Part shown: positions 6,612 through 10,036 of the stretch, in pieces | How the letters are laid out: each line of letters starts with the position of its first letter | How positions within the stretch are numbered: the stretch's first letter is position 1 | Notes under the pieces: model-generated | Seen by the model: only the letters and a program-made list of their open reading frames with translations | What the model was told of the DNA's origin: nothing | The model's database searches: none | From: Alphaproteobacteria bacterium UBA2954 | GTDB taxonomy: Bacteria > Pseudomonadota > Alphaproteobacteria > Puniceispirillales > Puniceispirillaceae | NCBI GenBank assembly: GCA_002348585.1 | Contig: DEBO01000121.1 | Coordinates: 1 to 10,036, forward strand | Direction: 5' to 3' | Length of the DNA: 10,036 bases | Position numbers and translations under genes: made by a program

Positions 6612-7565
6612 TTACTTGTTTTTCTGCTTTGCTGCAAGCGGGTGCGCGCCGGTGACAAGCTGGTAAAGGCGATCAGAGCGAGTGGTTGTGTAAATCTGTG
6701 TGGTAGCGATATCCGCATGACCAAGTAATGTCTGTAGACTGCGCAGATCTGCACCATTATTCAACATATGCGTGGCAAAAGAATGACGCAACACATGCGG
6801 ACTGACCTGTTCCGCGCGTAAACCGGCATGGGCGGCCATTTGTTTAAGCAAAACACTGAATTTCTGCCGGGTAAGTTCTGATTTTGCATCAGCCAGAAGC
6901 TGATCCGAATGGGTCACAGGGCCATCCGCGTCACGGTGCGCCAGCCAAAGCCTCGCTACCTCAACAGATACAGCTGTCAAAGGAGACAGGCGTTCGCGCC
7001 CTCCCTTGCCTTTGATAACCAGCATCTGTCTGTCTCCGGCCATGTCCTTAACGCGCAAAGCCAGTAATTCTGAAATCCTCAGACCGCCAGCATATAAAAG
7101 CTCTAACCCAGCCCGCATTTGCAGGGCTTGTGTCTCCGGCAGATGTGCGCTGGCCTCTATCAGGGTTATAACTTCATCCTCTGACAGGCTTTTTGGCGGG
7201 CTCTGCGGCAGCTTCGGGCTGTCAAGAAACTGACATGGATTATCTGCACGATGATTTTCTGTAACCATCCAACTCATAAATTGCCGCAGAGCAGACAGGC
7301 GCCGTGCAATTGTGCGGGCGGTCAAGCCTTGCTTATGCCAAATATGAATCTCCTTACGCAGATCATCTGCAGACGCAGTTTGCACCCCCCCCGCAATCGC
7401 ATCTGATGACAGATTTGCAAGGCCAGCTGCCACAACGGAAAGATCATTATGGTAGGCGACCAATGTATGCTTTGAAACCGCTTTTTCCGCAGCGATGGTC
7501 TGCAGAAACCGGTCAATCAGCATAGTATAATTCTGCGCCGCTGATATGTGACCCTGCTCCTTCAT
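6612..7565 (-). CDS. xerD: XerD-type tyrosine recombinase
   Basis: XerD works with XerC at dif near the terminus to resolve chromosome dimers, activated by FtsK. The 317-residue protein has the N-terminal SAM-like core-binding domain (about 16-100: MLIDRFLQTIAAEKAVS, then ARRLSALRQFMSWM) and a C-terminal catalytic domain with all six active residues: R163 (GGLRISELLAL), K187 (KGKGGRER), H257 and R260 (SPHVLRHSFATHML), H283 (LLGHADI) and Y292 (IYTTT). The tail HPLA near residue 308 matches the XerD end rather than XerC. A GAGGAA ribosome binding site overlaps the upstream gene's stop codon. A run of eight G's encodes part of G59-G60. Housekeeping XerD is preferred over a phage integrase because of its length, motifs and the neighbour accA. 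Confidence 0.95.
   Translation of the reverse strand: MKEQGHISAAQNYTMLIDRFLQTIAAEKAVSKHTLVAYHNDLSVVAAGLANLSSDAIAGGVQTASADDLRKEIHIWHKQGLTARTIARRLSALRQFMSWMVTENHRADNPCQFLDSPKLPQSPPKSLSEDEVITLIEASAHLPETQALQMRAGLELLYAGGLRISELLALRVKDMAGDRQMLVIKGKGGRERLSPLTAVSVEVARLWLAHRDADGPVTHSDQLLADAKSELTRQKFSVLLKQMAAHAGLRAEQVSPHVLRHSFATHMLNNGADLRSLQTLLGHADIATTQIYTTTRSDRLYQLVTGAHPLAAKQKNK
7385..7392 (-). repeat. Eight-G homopolymer inside xerD
   Basis: The plus strand has eight consecutive C's at 7385-7392, read as eight G's in xerD across the codons for A58-G59-G60-V61. The frame is intact in this copy. It lies in the N-terminal domain, so loss or gain of one base would destroy the catalytic domain. Such runs are prone to slippage and also to sequencing error. 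Confidence 0.9.
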
Positions 7566-7568
7566 TTT

Positions 7569-7574
7569 TTCCTC
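7569..7574 (-). promoter_or_regulatory. xerD ribosome binding site overlapping the upstream stop codon
   Basis: On the minus strand GAGGAA is followed by AAA and the xerD ATG. Its first two bases are the last two of the TGA that ends the upstream secreted-protein gene, leaving 7 bases between the genes. This implies that xerD is translated in coupling with that gene. Confidence 0.7.
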
Positions 7575-9525
7575 AACCTGATTTGCTGGTGAAATAGGAT
7601 CTTAAAAAAGACGATATCATAAGCTCATGTGCCAGTGCAGAAGCTGTACTATCAAGACCCACCTGCTGCAATGCGGCAATGACCCGCGAACCATCAGAAG
7701 GTGCGACCCAGCCCAGATGCACAGGCTGGACAAGGCTGGCTGCGATTAGGCCCACCTCGCCAATTCGTCCAGCTTCTGCTGCCTGTTCAAGCGCAAGAAG
7801 ACCCAGGGCAGACAGACGGTGATATGGTGCAGGCCAGTTACTATAGGCATCTGCACCCTTCGATGAGCTAGTCAGACGGGCCACCCAGTCGAATGACGGG
7901 GTTGAAATACCAATCGCGTCTAAAATTGGCAAAAGCGACCAGCAGTCTAGCCTCATCATAACATCAGCATCCCATGCCATATTGTCTGTAAGTTGCAAGA
8001 CTGCCTGAATGTCATAAGCTTTCTGAGATGCTGCGTCCAGCATAGCGGGTAGAGGCTGGGATGGAGCTGCCAAGGCCAGGATAACTGCATAATCAGAAGC
8101 AAGGTGATCTGACAACGCCGCTGCTTCTGTCATCTCCAAACGTTGACGGATCAGGCTGGCATATAAATCTATCAGCAAATCAATTCGGCCAGCCTGGGTT
8201 TCTCGCCTGAGGGCCTCCACAATCAGCATATCTGTATCTTCGCCCTGGCGTGTGGCCAGTCCAACCCACAAATATGCTGAGTTCAGACCATGGCCGCGCA
8301 GATGAGAGCCCCCCTCTGCCTTTTGATTGCGCAGACTAGCTAAAGCGGCTTCAGCCGGAACAGGTGCAGTCAGCAAAGACCGCCAAATTTGTTCTGTCTC
8401 TCCAGCTGTCTGAACATTTCTGTCCAGCATCTGATAACTGGTGTTCAGTGCAGCATCAGGGGCAAGATAGCGAAAACTGGTAGCCGCCTGTATCATAGAT
8501 GGAGGAAGATTTTCAAAGGCATCAGCTGAAATCTGTTCGTGTGCGGCATCCATAAGGACAAGATGCAGCAAAGATAAGTCATCAAGGTCTAAAGATAACG
8601 TTGCCGCCCGACCCAGCAGTTTATCTATCAGCTGGAAAAAATTATCATCCTGCTCACCACTGGCCCGCAGAATATCTGCTGCAAAACTGGCCGCACCCAA
8701 CTGACCGTCAAGCAAGGCACAGATAATCCTGGCCTTGTGCCAAAACGCCTCCAAAGTCTGCAGCGCAAACCGTTCAACATCACGGCAGGCCGCTTTATCA
8801 GCACGGCGGACCATATCATATTCAATCTGCCATCTCTTCCACTCAGACCATTCTTCATCCAAGGGCAAGAGCCGAACGAGCTGCGATAATTTATCTGACT
8901 GACCAGAACGCGCCAGCCAGTCAAGCCGAGCTTCAACAAGTTTTTCAGCCAAATTCCCTGCATTCTTTGGAGGCACAGCTGTTTGAACTGTGATTGCAGA
9001 AGTTAGAGCCAAGAGTGCCACTGAACTGCCTCTTGCGGGTGTCGCTTTCAGCAGCGCCAATGCCTGTTCAGCATCAGAGTTTGACCATATAAGAGAATTT
9101 ATGACTGAATCTACCGATGTAATTTGGTTCAAGCCAATTGATGCCAGCCCAACTTTTGAAATAGAACGCCTGCCAACCCGGCCAGTAGCGACTGATGTCT
9201 GAGAGGCTTCCTCACCCCCAGCTGGCGCTTTTACATCTGTCTGCCCACCAATGAGATCACTGTCTGCAGTAGCCTGGACTGAGGCATTCAGATCGCCAAC
9301 AACCGAAGTTTCATTTAGTCGTGACTCATCTGTTTCTGAAGAGTTAAAATTGGCTAAATCTGTCAGACTTACGGGGCCCTGCGTCAGCTCGCCTTCCTGC
9401 TCCGCAGCAAGCTGTGAAGCTCCAAATAGTGGGAGCAGAAAGATGCAAAGCAACAAAAAGCAAGCTCTAGCCATAATTAACTGACGAAGAGCGGGTCTGA
9501 AAAGACTAATTTTCAAGACGTTCAT
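7573..9525 (-). CDS. Uncharacterised secreted, helix-rich protein upstream of xerD
   Basis: I recognise no named domain. The 650-residue frame opens with a signal peptide: the hydrophobic core ACFLLLCIFLLPLFGA is at 21-36, with likely cleavage after LAA (39-41). A Ser/Thr/Asp/Gly-rich, probably disordered linker follows to about 115. From about 120 to the end it is Ala/Leu-rich and predicted by eye to be all helical, like solenoid repeats, without a clear periodic motif. There are very few cysteines and no transmembrane segment after the signal, so it is probably periplasmic. The start is uncertain: ATG 9525 overlaps the small upstream gene by 20 bases, whereas ATG 9474 (Met18) lies 31 bases after that gene's stop and gives a compact 24-residue signal peptide; neither has a strong ribosome binding site. 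I recall long secreted hypothetical proteins at this position next to xerD in other Alphaproteobacteria, but cannot verify homology. Confidence 0.85.
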   Translation of the reverse strand: MNVLKISLFRPALRQLIMARACFLLLCIFLLPLFGASQLAAEQEGELTQGPVSLTDLANFNSSETDESRLNETSVVGDLNASVQATADSDLIGGQTDVKAPAGGEEASQTSVATGRVGRRSISKVGLASIGLNQITSVDSVINSLIWSNSDAEQALALLKATPARGSSVALLALTSAITVQTAVPPKNAGNLAEKLVEARLDWLARSGQSDKLSQLVRLLPLDEEWSEWKRWQIEYDMVRRADKAACRDVERFALQTLEAFWHKARIICALLDGQLGAASFAADILRASGEQDDNFFQLIDKLLGRAATLSLDLDDLSLLHLVLMDAAHEQISADAFENLPPSMIQAATSFRYLAPDAALNTSYQMLDRNVQTAGETEQIWRSLLTAPVPAEAALASLRNQKAEGGSHLRGHGLNSAYLWVGLATRQGEDTDMLIVEALRRETQAGRIDLLIDLYASLIRQRLEMTEAAALSDHLASDYAVILALAAPSQPLPAMLDAASQKAYDIQAVLQLTDNMAWDADVMMRLDCWSLLPILDAIGISTPSFDWVARLTSSSKGADAYSNWPAPYHRLSALGLLALEQAAEAGRIGEVGLIAASLVQPVHLGWVAPSDGSRVIAALQQVGLDSTASALAHELMISSFLRSYFTSKSG

Positions 9526-9643
9526 CCGGAATAATCTTTGAAACTGTCTTGACCGGAGCCGGAATTTGCCAGGTAGATAGGAAAGTCAACCCGCCAAAGC
9601 CACACACAAGAACAAGAATAAAAAATAGGCGTATACTATTCAT
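9506..9643 (-). CDS. Small single-pass membrane protein (45 residues)
   Basis: A 45-codon frame runs from ATG 9641-9643 to TAG 9506-9508 on the minus strand. It has a good ribosome binding site, AAGGA at 9652-9656, eight bases before the ATG. Residues 1-5 (MNSIR) carry one positive charge, residues 6-23 (LFFILVLVCGFGGLTFLS) form one hydrophobic segment, and the rest is a short tail with TWQIPAP (24-30) and IIPDER (37-42). The layout suggests a membrane-anchored peptide with its tail in the periplasm, or an uncleaved signal anchor. Its end overlaps the first possible start of the 650-residue secreted protein by 20 bases, so the two may be coupled. I have an unverified memory of similar short proteins with an IPAP...IPDER tail in related bacteria. 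Function unknown. It is the first gene of the probable operon leading to xerD and accA. Confidence 0.72.
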   Translation of the reverse strand: MNSIRLFFILVLVCGFGGLTFLSTWQIPAPVKTVSKIIPDERLEN

Positions 9644-9796
9644 ATCATATGTCCTTCATCTGAACCACTGCAATGCATATATCAAAATTTCTTTTTAATG
9701 ATATATATCCAGCGTAATCGTAATAAACTTAAAAACCACGTACAGAAACATTATGGCAGTGATGAGGCAATGTGAAAAGTCGTAACATGATTTTCA

Positions 9797-9812
9797 ACCA
9801 CTATGCAGTGGT
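9797..9812. repeat. Inverted repeat ACCACT-ATGC-AGTGGT
   Basis: A perfect 6-bp stem surrounds a 4-base loop, about 90 bp upstream of aroK. Its right part TGCAGTGGT (9804-9812) is the exact reverse complement of ACCACTGCA at 9664-9672 near the other end of the same intergenic region. There is no T-tract on either side, so a terminator is unlikely; an operator for a dimeric regulator or chance are the alternatives. Confidence 0.5.
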
Positions 9813-9833
9813 GACTTAACTTGCAGACGAAGC

Positions 9834-9859
9834 TAGACTTTAGCCAGATTAGACTTTAG
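9834..9859. repeat. Paired direct repeat TAGACTTTAG upstream of aroK
   Basis: Two identical copies of TAGACTTTAG lie at 9834-9843 and 9850-9859, 16 bp apart start to start, ending 43 bp before the aroK ATG. The first copy with its flanks reads GCTA-GACTT-TAGC, a short interrupted palindrome. The position fits an operator or activator site in the aroK promoter, but no known regulator motif is matched. Confidence 0.55.
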
Positions 9860-9902
9860 ATAGCAATCAAGAAAATAAGCAAAATCATACTATAGAGCGC
9901 AG

Positions 9903-10036
9903 ATGTTAACTTTTACACCTGAACAGCGCCGACGGTTCGCAGCAGATATTGATGGCGACTACCGGCCAAAAACAAAAAAACCCATTGTTCTTGTTGGACT
10001 AATGGGATCAGGAAAAACCGCACTTGGCAAACGTCT
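9903..10036 (+). CDS. aroK: Shikimate kinase AroK (N-terminal part, cut by window edge)
   Basis: This is the first 44 complete codons of a P-loop kinase. After a hydrophilic leader of about 27 residues comes IVLVGLMGSGKTALGKR, with the Walker A motif G32-L-M-G-S-G-K38-T39. The GLMG(A/S)GK(S/T)xLGK form is characteristic of shikimate kinase, which phosphorylates shikimate with ATP in the chorismate pathway. The extended N-terminal leader is common in alphaproteobacterial AroK. The start ATG 9903 has only a weak GAG-like element upstream. The shikimate-binding and lid regions lie beyond the window, so the call rests on the P-loop and on context; aroB is the expected next gene. Confidence 0.88.
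   Translation, partial: MLTFTPEQRRRFAADIDGDYRPKTKKPIVLVGLMGSGKTALGKR

Larger units (their letters stand above)
9644..9902. other. Divergent intergenic region between the small membrane protein gene and aroK
   Basis: This 259-bp AT-rich stretch should contain the promoters for the leftward small-protein/secreted-protein/xerD/accA run and for rightward aroK. It contains the 10-bp palindrome GATATATATC (9700-9709), a 6-bp-stem inverted repeat (9797-9812) and a pair of 10-bp direct repeats (9834-9859). No -35/-10 pair stood out strongly enough to assign. No RNA gene or terminator was recognised. Confidence 0.6.

Noticed and set aside
6612..7565. Tyrosine recombinase as sign of a prophage or integrative element
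   Set aside because: All features match housekeeping XerD, the neighbours are core genes, and there are no att-like repeats, tRNA or phage genes.

Overview
The window looks like a chromosomal housekeeping region of a free-living, compact-genome alphaproteobacterium of moderate GC. The evidence is the set of conserved neighbourhoods: secA divergent from a PpiC-type peptidyl-prolyl isomerase followed by argJ and mutT; an NDUFAF5-like methyltransferase divergent from grxC and a nitrilase-family amidase; and accA-xerD-(secreted protein)-(small membrane protein) divergent from aroK. A marine SAR116-like or Rhodospirillales-related lineage would fit, but that placement is inference from gene order and protein style, not from a search. 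No rRNA, tRNA, CRISPR array, transposase or phage gene was seen.

Layout. 1-322 (-) is the N-terminal end of secA, cut by the window edge. 323-664 is a 342-bp divergent intergenic region with an imperfect tandem repeat and a doubtful 72-codon ORF. 665-3227 (+) is a tight run ppiC-argJ-mutT. 3271-4194 (-) is the methyltransferase, convergent with mutT. 4195-4483 is a second divergent region. 4484-5583 (+) is grxC with a carbon-nitrogen hydrolase overlapping it by one base. 5604-9643 (-) reads, in transcription order, small membrane protein, 650-residue secreted protein, xerD, accA; the spacing is tight enough for one operon. 9644-9902 is a third divergent region with repeats, and 9903 to the end (+) is the start of aroK.

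Functions. The window covers preprotein translocation and periplasmic folding (SecA, PpiC), arginine synthesis (ArgJ), nucleotide-pool cleaning (MutT), probable complex I assembly (NDUFAF5-like), thiol redox and glutathione repair (GrxC and a NIT1-like amidase), fatty acid initiation (AccA), chromosome dimer resolution (XerD) and aromatic synthesis (AroK).

I found no convincing undescribed multi-gene system. The best leads are a 45-codon gene at 9506-9643 whose reading frame overlaps the start of an uncharacterised secreted protein upstream of xerD, an eight-G run inside xerD, and paired repeats in the aroK intergenic region. Several translation starts are also refined here.
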